A DNA stretch of 64,000 nucleotides from Mesorhizobium sp. (GTDB lineage: Bacteria; Pseudomonadota; Alphaproteobacteria; Rhizobiales; Rhizobiaceae): assembly GCF_024710845.1 (NCBI RefSeq), contig NZ_JANJTZ010000045.1, positions 1 to 64,000 on the forward strand. Reading direction: 5' to 3'. Under the pieces are notes generated by a model. It saw only the letters and a list, made by a program, of their open reading frames with translations. It was not told the DNA's origin and did not search any database. The position numbers and the translations under genes were made by a program. Numbering within the stretch: the first letter of the stretch is position 1; each line of letters starts with the position of its first letter. Shown here one piece after another: positions 22,779-31,065 of this stretch.

Positions 22779-22931
22779 CTAGGCGTCTAGCCGCACCTTG
22801 TCGGCGGCAAGCCATGCCTCGCCGTCGCCGAACTGGACCAAATACAGAGTCGGCCCGATCTCCGTCCGTCCGACGATGATGCCTTCGCGACCGTCCGCAA
22901 TGACGAACTCGCCTAAGCCAAAGATGTTCAT
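22779..22931 (-). CDS. small hypothetical protein
   Basis: MNIFGLGEFVIADGREGIIVGRTEIGPTLYLVQFGDGEAWLAADKVRLDA (50 aa), SH3-barrel-like pattern. Confidence 0.5.
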   Translation of the reverse strand: MNIFGLGEFVIADGREGIIVGRTEIGPTLYLVQFGDGEAWLAADKVRLDA

Positions 22932-23237
22932 ATCATCCCCCTCAAACCGGCCGCACTGTCGCGGGCGTGAATACAACATAGGCGTAGAGCCAGCAATGCG
23001 TCAAATGCGTTACTGCCTATTTCGTGAGATTTATTATGCAAGGTCGCCTATGCACCAATAATAATATGCAAGACTGAATGATAATATTTCAACAAATGGG
23101 CGAAGTTGCATATTTCGATTGGGGCGCGGTGGAGAGATTGCGACGTGGGGTTGGGGGACTGGCGCGTTGCGGCTCGACGCGACATGATGCGCGACATGGA
23201 ATAGGGATCACACTTGGGGGGGGGGGGGGGTGGAGAG

Positions 23238-23867
23238 ATGCGGAGCATTTATAGAGGTTCAATTCTGCGTTGGTTTGTGGGTCTAATATTCGTGCTTTTG
23301 GGAGGGCAGACCGCGGTGGCGCAAACGCTCCAACTGCCGTTTCAGGGGACATGGGCAGCATTACAGGGGCCACCCTGTCCGAATTCCGGTAACCACCACT
23401 GCAGCACTCCAAATCAGCAATTCGCTTATGACTTTGTTGCGGTGGCTGGGTTCAACCATCCCGTGAGTTGCATCGGAAGGCCGCTGTTTTCGCCGACAGG
23501 AGGGCAGGTTGTGTCAGCTCTCGATATGTACCCAAACTATGCTGTCCCCAACATGCACCCCGCGGGTAACCATGTCGTCATCCAGCGCTCACCGAACGAA
23601 TTCATTCTGATGGCACACTTCTCCCCTGGCACGATTTCAGTGGCTGTGGGGCAGCAGGTAACGGCGGGCCAACAGGTTGGTCTGTGCGGAAATTCTGGGC
23701 AGTCGACCTTCCCCCACCTGCATATCCATATGCAGCCGACAGTGGACGTGTTGAATTTCGGCACCCCAGGCATGCCCATGAATTTCGGACCACTCTCCCT
23801 TTGGAATGGCACAGCTTGCGTCCCGCTGGCTTCGCACCTGCTACGGGCCGGTGACCACTTATGCTGA
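23238..23867 (+). CDS. exported M23-like (LytM) metallopeptidase domain protein
   Basis: MRSIYRGSILRWFVGLIFVLLGGQTAVAQ signal; NQQFAYDF, LMAHFSPGTISVAVGQQVTAGQQVGLCGNSGQSTFPHLHIHMQ. First ligand position looks like Q rather than H. Confidence 0.75.
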   Translation: MRSIYRGSILRWFVGLIFVLLGGQTAVAQTLQLPFQGTWAALQGPPCPNSGNHHCSTPNQQFAYDFVAVAGFNHPVSCIGRPLFSPTGGQVVSALDMYPNYAVPNMHPAGNHVVIQRSPNEFILMAHFSPGTISVAVGQQVTAGQQVGLCGNSGQSTFPHLHIHMQPTVDVLNFGTPGMPMNFGPLSLWNGTACVPLASHLLRAGDHLC

Positions 23868-24244
23868 AGCCGGCAGCAGTCGTGTGCGCTGTCATCGTCG
23901 CCCTGGCGGGGTCTATGTTTCCGATCTGCCATGCGTCTGCCGAAGTGACGTGCATCAGCAGCCAGGTTTCCCCGCGGTGGGAGTATCGAAACGAGATCAT
24001 CCTCGATGCTGGCTTCCCGCACTACGTGGTGCTCGACAATGATCACTTATTCTTGGATGCTCTATACATACTAGCCTCCAGCCTCAGTCTTGATAGATTG
24101 GCGGCAAAATACCCAGACTTCGACAGGAAATGGCTTGCCGAGCTTAAACGCATCAAGGCTCTTCCCCGGTGCTGGGCAACGAAGGACACGGGTAGTTCGC
24201 GTCACCATACCCTACGCATTCATGCGTGTCGGCATGCGGTATGA
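23861..24244 (+). CDS. small exported hypothetical protein overlapping the M23 gene
   Basis: MLKPAAVVCAVIVALAGSMFPICHASAEVTCIS...; start codon inside the preceding gene's end. Confidence 0.5.
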   Translation: MLKPAAVVCAVIVALAGSMFPICHASAEVTCISSQVSPRWEYRNEIILDAGFPHYVVLDNDHLFLDALYILASSLSLDRLAAKYPDFDRKWLAELKRIKALPRCWATKDTGSSRHHTLRIHACRHAV

Positions 24245-24411
24245 ATGTTGATCGATGGGGCGCGCCTGAGGGAGGGCCCGAGTGGCCGGTCCGCTACGCC
24301 GCCACCTGCATGTTCTGCGCGCCCTCGTCGGCCTGTCTGGCCAGCCGCATGCACTGGTGCGCAGGTGAGCCGAGACGGTAGCGTTGGCGGTCAGCGATGC
24401 CTTGGAGAAAC

Positions 24412-25077
24412 TCACGGGCATGGCATCCGCGGTCCGGATACTCTGCTTCCACCCATGAACCCTAAGAAATTTGTTTTCAAAAACTGACTATTCGCACTGC
24501 GATTATGATAGCAGGAGTATTTCACTGAATTATACATTTCGAAGTGAACGTGAGGAGCAGTCCAACAGTTGGCCACTGATGGCAATCCCGACGCCACGGT
24601 TCCGAGATAGCCGCCCCACCTGTTGATTGGTCCGACTGCCGGTGTAGTGTTATTTGTCAAGTGGGCATATATAAGCTGGCCGATCTTTGACACACCATCA
24701 TATACGCCGACCCTTACTGTTTTCCCGCCATTCCCGGAGAGACACGAATCTTTTACCGACTCAACCCGCGTTGTTATTACCTTTGTTGTCACTTGAGGCG
24801 CAACGTATAGATATAACTTTGTACTTGCAGCAATGCGAAGGTCAACAGACCAGTCGCCATCGTCTTTCCTACCGCTACCACTATCCAAATCCCAGTGGAA
24901 TGGAGGAAGACTACAGGTGTATGAGGGAAAGTATTTTTTCCCTGAACACGAAAGAGGCCAGTTCCCATTGGCAGGTGCGCCTACCCAAACCTCTGTAGAT
25001 TGACTTGCCGCAGTTATTTGCGTCTGAGACGCCATACAAGTAAAAAGCAGCGCAGACATCCATTTTGACCTGGTCAT
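24412..25077 (-). CDS. exported M23/LytM-like peptidase-fold protein
   Basis: Signal peptide MTRSKWMSALLFTCMASQTQITAA; IGQLIYAHLTNNTTPAVGPINRWGGYLGTVASGLPSVANCWTAPHVHFEMYN matches the C-terminal half of an M23 domain. Confidence 0.6.
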   Translation of the reverse strand: MTRSKWMSALLFTCMASQTQITAASQSTEVWVGAPANGNWPLSCSGKKYFPSYTCSLPPFHWDLDSGSGRKDDGDWSVDLRIAASTKLYLYVAPQVTTKVITTRVESVKDSCLSGNGGKTVRVGVYDGVSKIGQLIYAHLTNNTTPAVGPINRWGGYLGTVASGLPSVANCWTAPHVHFEMYNSVKYSCYHNRSANSQFLKTNFLGFMGGSRVSGPRMPCP

Positions 25078-25468
25078 TTTTCCCTCCCCATCTGGAAAAC
25101 GCCTACTAAACACAAACTCGCGGTCGCATCTAGCTCCCGCCTTGGGAAAGAATACAGTCCCGCGGTCACGGACGGTCCCCTCGAAGGCAACCCGTGGCAG
25201 GCCGGCGCGCTTAGGAGCATCTGAGGCGCCGGCCACTGCATGGCAAGGTCATTCCCGATTTGAGACGACCGAGGCGCCCGCGACAAGCCCTTCCGCGTCC
25301 GCACTGAACCAGGCACGTCGTGCGGACATGTCGTTTTTCTTATGTGTTGAAGTCAAAGAAAAAGGTAGCCGAAGCGACCGTCAAAGCGTAAGTCGTCTCT
25401 CCTAGAGAACGGTCGCAAGTGCCGAGCCGAACGTAACGGTTGTTTCAGTAGCCGTTATCTTCGCGCCG

Positions 25469-26224
25469 TTGCGATTAGGAGGTATAAGTTTGGCAACCGA
25501 CGAACGAGGGGCGTTGGCCTCGGCCATCCGCCAGCGCAGCGCAATCAAGGACCCGGAGTCGAAGTTCTTTCAGCAATCCGGCCCGAAGGCAGCAGAAACG
25601 ATTTTCGCCCATCTGCGGCGACACGTATCGAAGCCATCGCCATCCGTTCTCGACTTCGGCTGCGCCAGCGGGAGAGTGCTGCTCCCCTTAGCAAAACTCG
25701 CCCCGGATTGGTCCTTCTCAGGATGCGACGTTGACGCGGAAGCCGTCGAATATGTCTCTCTTTCAGCGCCAACCATAGCCGCCAAACAGAACGGCTACGC
25801 ACCGCCAGCCCCATTTCCAGACAGATCCTTCGATGCAGTTTATGCGGTTTCTGTTTGGTCTCACTTCCCCGAAAACATAGCCGATGCGTGGCTTGACGAT
25901 ATTGCAAGACTACTCAAGCCAGGGGGTGTGGCGCTCATCACCACTGCCGGGCCGTCGCTGCTGGAATTCGTCCAAAACACTTTCCGCCAATGGGCCGACG
26001 TGACTGCCGCTGAAATCGATCGGACTGGGTTCGTGTTCCGCGAGCTTGGAAACCTTCACTCCCACCAAGAGCAGTTTCCCGGCATTGATGCTAGTTGGGG
26101 CAACACCATCATTACGGAACGCTACATACGGGAAAAATGGTCGGACAGGTTTGACGTCATCGAGCACATCCCGCGCGGCATGAACGGGCAGCAGGATATT
26201 ACGATACTAAGAGGGCCAGCATAG
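25469..26224 (+). CDS. class I SAM-dependent methyltransferase
   Basis: VLDFGCASGRVLLPLAKLAPDWSFSGCDVDAEAVEY...SFDAVYAVSVWSHFPENIADAWLDDIARLLKPGGVALITT. Confidence 0.85.
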   Translation: MRLGGISLATDERGALASAIRQRSAIKDPESKFFQQSGPKAAETIFAHLRRHVSKPSPSVLDFGCASGRVLLPLAKLAPDWSFSGCDVDAEAVEYVSLSAPTIAAKQNGYAPPAPFPDRSFDAVYAVSVWSHFPENIADAWLDDIARLLKPGGVALITTAGPSLLEFVQNTFRQWADVTAAEIDRTGFVFRELGNLHSHQEQFPGIDASWGNTIITERYIREKWSDRFDVIEHIPRGMNGQQDITILRGPA

Positions 26225-26253
26225 CGATTGAAGGGAGAACACCACGAACTCCC

Positions 26254-26670
26254 TTAGCTAAGCGTCCATGTCCCAAGCGAACTCTCGGCAATCCAAGCCG
26301 ATGCGTCTACTGCAACCAGCCACACGACGCTACCAGAGGTCGTTGACGTAGCCATTCGGTTCGCGCCCGATACGGAGGTGTTAATTCGAATCGCATCCCC
26401 GGTTGCCGCAACAACGTCTATTCCGTCCGTGTCCGTCACCATGAAGCCGTAACGTAGACCGACAGCCGCCGCAGGGAGATTGAATACTGCCTTCGCCGTC
26501 GCCCCGGCATTTGTGAACAGCGTCCCTGTTTCGGCCGTAGTGATTGTGCGCCCATCAGCGTCGGGTGTTGTGGCTCTCTTGCCCAGAATGGCGCCCGCTG
26601 CGACCAGACCGCCCGGCAAAGACAAATCGTCGGCAAATGTCGCGAGGATGGTAGCAACGCAGCTTCGCAA
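26254..26670 (-). pseudogene. phage-virion-like protein, C-terminal fragment
   Basis: TIT..ETGTLFTNAGATAKAVFNLPAAAVGLRYGFMVTDTDGIDVVAATGDAIRINTSVSGANRMATSTTSGSVVWLVAVDASAWIAESSLGTWTLS; repeated beta-strand pattern of phage tail/particle proteins; N-terminus ends at the recombinase junction. Confidence 0.5.
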
Positions 26671-27562
26671 TCACATTCAGCCGGAAATTGGCGATACTAA
26701 ACTTGCCGACCTTTCGGCGCGCAAACTGACCGATCTTGTTGACAAACTCAAAGATGAGGGGTCGTCGGTTCCGACCGTGAGGCGCGTTATGGGCGCGCTG
26801 ACTCGCACCCTCCAGCACGCTGTCAGTCAGGATATGGTTGCCTCCAACATAGCGCGCGGCATCCGAGTGACAGGGAAGCGCGGGGAAGGCGTACAGAAGA
26901 TCGTGCCGCCGACCAAAGATGACTTAGCGGCAGTCCTCAGGTTCGCCGCATCGTTTGTTCCAGACGTTCCGCGTGGGTTTGGGGAGGCGGCTATTGCCAA
27001 ATTCCTGAAGCGTGCAGCCGAGAGCAACGACCTCGCTCTAAGGATCAGGTTTGCGGCTGCCACCGGATTGCGAGCATCTGAGCAATGGGCGTTAAGGTGG
27101 CGCCATATCGATCTAGATACCCGCGCAGTTCTTGTCGAAACACGCGTCGACGCGTTCGGAGATTTTGACACCACCAAATCAGAGGCAGGGAAGCGCACGA
27201 TACCACTGAGCAAGATCCTCAACGAGGAACTTGCTGCGCGTCGGAGTGCGACGAAGTTCAAGGGCGCCGACGATTTCGTGTTCCCCAGCGTCGAGGGCGG
27301 GTTCACGCGCCATACAATGTTCATCGCGCGCCGATGGAAGCCGCTCCTCGCCAAGGCGGAGGTAAAGGACTTTGGCTGGCACGCACTTCGCCATTTTGCA
27401 GTTTCGACCTGGATCGAGGCCGGCCTTCAGCCGAAGGCAGTACAAACCTTGGCCGGACATTCGACCTATTCCATCACTATGAATCGATACGGCCACATGT
27501 TTCCAAGCGATGACCATGCCGCCGCCATGGACAAAGTGGCGGCAGCGCTTTACGCCGATTGA
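26650..27562 (+). pseudogene. tyrosine recombinase (phage-type integrase), N-terminally truncated
   Basis: RNHIQPEIGDTKLADLSARKLTDLVDKLKDEG (core-binding), ATGLRASEQWALRWRHID, FGWHALRHFAVSTWIEAGLQPKAVQTLAGHSTYSITMNRYGHMFP (catalytic R...HxxR...H...Y). The ORF's first ~60 codons are antisense to the phage-like fragment. Confidence 0.85.
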
Positions 27563-27584
27563 CTGCTATTGCCGCGGCTTACAC

Positions 27585-27602
27585 GGCGCACAAATGGCGC
27601 AT
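27585..27602 (+). repeat. 18-bp subterminal repeat, right copy
   Basis: ggcgcacaaatggcgcat, identical to 22278-22295. Confidence 0.7.
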
Positions 27603-27643
27603 AGAGTCCTAAATAGACGCGATCATCAACATTCTTGCACAGT

Positions 27644-27688
27644 CTTTTAATCTGTAGGTCATGGGTTCGAGTCCCATCGCGCTCACCA
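27644..27688 (+). repeat. right attachment repeat
   Basis: Identical 45-bp copy of 22125-22169. Confidence 0.9.
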
Positions 27689-27798
27689 ACACCCAGACTT
27701 CTAGATCCCCCCAGCGTCCCTTCGCCACGCCAAGGTGAATGGCGCGTGACGGTGGGGGCGGCTATATCGAGCGCGGATTTTGCATTCGAGGGCGCGGC

Positions 27799-28545
27799 GT
27801 GGCGATCGACATCGGTTATCTGAGCGCGGTGGGGGCGGGGGCCTTGTCGTTCCTGTCACCTTGCGTGCTGCCGCTGGTGCCACCCTATCTCTGCTACATG
27901 GCGGGCGTGTCGGTCGAGGAGTTCCGCAATCCCGACCAGACCGCGACCGCCACGACCAACCGCGCGGCGCTGCTCACCGCCTCGTTCGCCTTCGTGCTCG
28001 GCTTCTCGACCGTGTTCGTCGCGCTGGGCGCCGGCGCGTCCTCGGTTGGCCAGCTGCTGCGCACCTGGCAGCAGCCGCTGGCGATGGCGGCGGGGCTGGC
28101 CATCATCCTGATGGGATTGAATTTTCTCGGTGTCGTCAGAATTCCGTTCCTGTCGCGCGAGGCGCGCTTCCAGGCGGGCGGACAGCCGGCGAGCATGACG
28201 GCGGCCTATGTCATGGGACTGGCTTTCGCCTTCGGCTGGACTCCCTGCATCGGCCCGGTGCTCGGGCCGATCCTGACGCTGGCGGGAGGCCGCGAGACGG
28301 TCGCCGACGGCGCAGCGCTGCTTGCCGCCTATTCGGCGGGGCTCGGCATTCCGTTCATCGTCGCCGCGCTCTTCTCCGGCGCGTTCATGCGTTTTGCCGG
28401 GCGCTTCCGCGTGCATCTCGGCCGGGTCGAGAAGGTGATGGGCGCACTGCTGGTGATCGCCGGCGTGCTGTTCCTGACCGGCGGCATCCAGACCGCCTCC
28501 TACTGGCTGCTGGAGACCTTCCCCTGGCTCGGCAGGCTCGGCTGA
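27799..28545 (+). CDS. cytochrome c biogenesis CcdA family protein
   Basis: AIDIGYLSAVGAGALSFLSPCVLPLVPPYLCYMAG...FAFGWTPCIGPVLGPIL; GTG start. Confidence 0.93.
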   Translation: MAIDIGYLSAVGAGALSFLSPCVLPLVPPYLCYMAGVSVEEFRNPDQTATATTNRAALLTASFAFVLGFSTVFVALGAGASSVGQLLRTWQQPLAMAAGLAIILMGLNFLGVVRIPFLSREARFQAGGQPASMTAAYVMGLAFAFGWTPCIGPVLGPILTLAGGRETVADGAALLAAYSAGLGIPFIVAALFSGAFMRFAGRFRVHLGRVEKVMGALLVIAGVLFLTGGIQTASYWLLETFPWLGRLG

Positions 28546-29459
28546 CGCGGAGCTTTTCCGGCGGGGAAGGTCGCAAGGATCACGCCGCCCATCACCAGTG
28601 CGATGCCCGCCGCGTGGAAGGGCTGGAACGTCTCGCCGAGGAAGACGACCGCCATCGTCACGGCGAAGGGCGGCATCAGATACATGAAGATGCCGGCAAG
28701 CGAGGGCCCGAGCGCGCGCACGCCGTACTGGAAACCTGAAAAGGCCAGCAGCGAAGCAAAGACCACGATGCCGGCGATCGAGGCCCAGTCGCTCGCCTGG
28801 TCGGGCATCGATCCGCCGAACATGAACTCGACCAGCGCCATGGGCGCCAGCATCAGGCTCGCGACCAGCGCCACGAGGCCGAAGAGGCCGAGATTCGACA
28901 CGCCGCGCAGATCGGGCGAGCGGTAGAGGATCGAATAGACTGCCCAGCAGAAGGCGGCCGCCACGAAGACCAGGTCGCCCCAGTGGAAATCGAGCCGCAC
29001 GAGCGCGAGAAGATCGCCCTTCAGCACGATCACCGCCACCCCGGCAAAGGCGATCGCGGATCCGATCGCCTCGCGCAGGCCGATGGCGCGGCCGAAGAAG
29101 GCGGCTTCGATCAGGATGATGAAGACCGACGAGCTGGTGTAGATCAGCGTGCCGTTGGTGGCGGTGGTGCTGGTGAGTGCGACATAGACGCCGGCGCCGC
29201 AGATCACCATGCCGAGCACCGACAGTGTCGCAATCAGCCCCGGCCGGACGGACAGCACTTTCCTCAAAGCACTCCGCTCGCGCAGCAGAAACGGCGCCAG
29301 GATCAGCGCCACCAGCGCCCAGCGCACGAACGCCAGCGTGAACGGCGCCACGTCGCCGATCACCGCGCGGCCAAAGATCAGGTTTGTCGAGAACAGAAGC
29401 GGCGTCGCCACCATCACGAGGACGGCGAGCGCGGTCGTTCCAGATGTCTCGTTGGCCAT
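28500..29459 (-). CDS. EamA/DMT family transporter
   Basis: MANETSGTTALAVLVMVATPLLFSTNLIFGRAV...two EamA repeats. Confidence 0.92.
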   Translation of the reverse strand: MANETSGTTALAVLVMVATPLLFSTNLIFGRAVIGDVAPFTLAFVRWALVALILAPFLLRERSALRKVLSVRPGLIATLSVLGMVICGAGVYVALTSTTATNGTLIYTSSSVFIILIEAAFFGRAIGLREAIGSAIAFAGVAVIVLKGDLLALVRLDFHWGDLVFVAAAFCWAVYSILYRSPDLRGVSNLGLFGLVALVASLMLAPMALVEFMFGGSMPDQASDWASIAGIVVFASLLAFSGFQYGVRALGPSLAGIFMYLMPPFAVTMAVVFLGETFQPFHAAGIALVMGGVILATFPAGKAPRQPSLPSQGKVSSSQ

Positions 29460-29554
29460 TCGTTCGCCAGCTCCGCTCGCCTCGCATTGGAGCGGGCGTC
29501 GCCCGGTGATACAGATGCGCCGAATCCCGATCAACACGCACCGCGGATGCTTGC

Positions 29555-30913
29555 ATGAGCCAGAGAAGCTGCCTGACGATCATCCTCGCCGCCGGCGAGG
29601 GCACGCGCATGAAGAGCGCGATGCCGAAAGTGCTGCACGAGATCGCCGGCCTGCCGATGGTCGCGCATGTGGCCAAGGCGGCGATCGCGGCGGGCGGCTC
29701 GGATGTCGCCATCGTCGTAGGCAGCGGCGGAGACGCGGTGCGCAAGGCGGTCACGCCGTTTGCGCCGGCGGCCGAAACCTTTGACCAGATCGAGCGCCTC
29801 GGAACCGCGCATGCGGTTCTGGCCGCCCGTGCAGCCATCGCGCGCGGCTATGACGATGTCCTGGTGATGTTCGGCGATACGCCACTGATCATACCGGCGC
29901 CGCTCGCAGCCGCTCGCAGGCTGGTGGCCGATGGCAACGCGGTCGCGGTGATCGGCTTCCGCACCGATGCGCCTTCTGGCTACGGACGCCTGATCGAGAC
30001 GGATGGCCGACTGGTCGCGATCCGCGAGGACAAGGACTGCTCGCCAGAGGAAAGGAAGATCACCTTCTGCAATGGCGGGCTGATGGCGATTGACGGACGC
30101 CACGCGCTCGCACTACTTGACGCCGTCGGCAATGCCAACGCCAAGGGCGAGTATTATCTGACGGACATCGTCGAGATCGCCAATGCGCGGGGCCTGGCCG
30201 TCAGCGCCACCGAGGCCGACTACGAGAACGTGCTTGGCATCAACAACCGCGCCGAACTGGCAGAAGCCGAAGCCATCTGGCAGAAGCGCGCACGGCGCGC
30301 GGCGATGCTCTCCGGCGTGACGATGATCGCTCCCGAGACTGTGTTCCTGTCGCATGACACCGAGATCGGCGCCGATACGATCGTCGAGCCCAACGTGGTT
30401 TTCGGACCCGGCGCCAGGATCGCGTCGGGCGTCACCATCCATGCGTTTTCGCATATCGAGGGCGCAACGGTCGCGACCGGCGCCAGTGCAGGGCCGTTCG
30501 CCCGCCTGCGGCCGGGCGCCGACCTGCAAGAGAAGGCCAAGGTCGGCAATTTCTGCGAGGTGAAGAAGGCCGTGATCGGCCCCGGCGCCAAGGTCAACCA
30601 CCTGACCTATATCGGCGACGCGACGATCGGGGCCGGCGCCAACATCGGCGCAGGCACGATCACCTGCAACTATGACGGCTACAACAAGCATCTGACTCAG
30701 ATCGGCGCCGGCGCCTTCATCGGCTCCAACTCGGCGCTGGTCGCGCCGGTCTCGATCGGCAAGGACGCCTATGTCGCCTCCGGCAGCGTCATCACCGAGA
30801 ACGTGCCCGACGACGGCCTCGCCTTCGGCCGCGCGCGGCAGGAGACGAAAGCCGGCCGGGCAAAGGCGCTGCGCGAACGATACGCTGCGATCAAAAGCAA
30901 GGCGCACGAGTAA
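29555..30913 (+). CDS. glmU: bifunctional UDP-GlcNAc pyrophosphorylase/GlcN-1-P acetyltransferase
   Basis: [27 protein letters not shown]-terminal hexapeptide repeats ...[30 protein letters not shown]. Confidence 0.97.
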   Translation: MSQRSCLTIILAAGEGTRMKSAMPKVLHEIAGLPMVAHVAKAAIAAGGSDVAIVVGSGGDAVRKAVTPFAPAAETFDQIERLGTAHAVLAARAAIARGYDDVLVMFGDTPLIIPAPLAAARRLVADGNAVAVIGFRTDAPSGYGRLIETDGRLVAIREDKDCSPEERKITFCNGGLMAIDGRHALALLDAVGNANAKGEYYLTDIVEIANARGLAVSATEADYENVLGINNRAELAEAEAIWQKRARRAAMLSGVTMIAPETVFLSHDTEIGADTIVEPNVVFGPGARIASGVTIHAFSHIEGATVATGASAGPFARLRPGADLQEKAKVGNFCEVKKAVIGPGAKVNHLTYIGDATIGAGANIGAGTITCNYDGYNKHLTQIGAGAFIGSNSALVAPVSIGKDAYVASGSVITENVPDDGLAFGRARQETKAGRAKALRERYAAIKSKAHE

Positions 30914-31065
30914 GACTTCCTGAAAACTATCGTGTCATTCTGGGACCATGGCAGTGGCTGTCCGCTGCAATGGATTGAAACCAAGTTTGACTTCCGGCCG
31001 GGCCGTGCGCTGCCTACATGAGCGACGCATCGACGAATTCCGGGCGAATCGAGGGGTAGGTCTGC

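Larger units (their letters stand above)
22125..27688. mobile_element. degenerate integrative element/prophage remnant in tRNA-Lys
   Basis: Perfect 45-bp direct repeat of the tRNA 3' end at both ends; tyrosine recombinase next to the right repeat; lower-GC, ORFan-like content. Confidence 0.85.

Noticed and set aside
24245-24487. 80-aa ORF between the two M23-like genes
   Set aside because: Composition bias only, no RBS or motif; overlaps the end of a supported minus-strand gene.
27644-27688. Second tRNA-Lys gene
   Set aside because: Only the 3' 45 bp are present, without the 5' acceptor strand and D-arm; it is an attachment-site copy.
27856-29838. 660-aa minus-strand ORF over ccdA-like and EamA genes
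   Set aside because: Out-of-frame shadow of the EamA gene and antisense of the ccdA-like gene.
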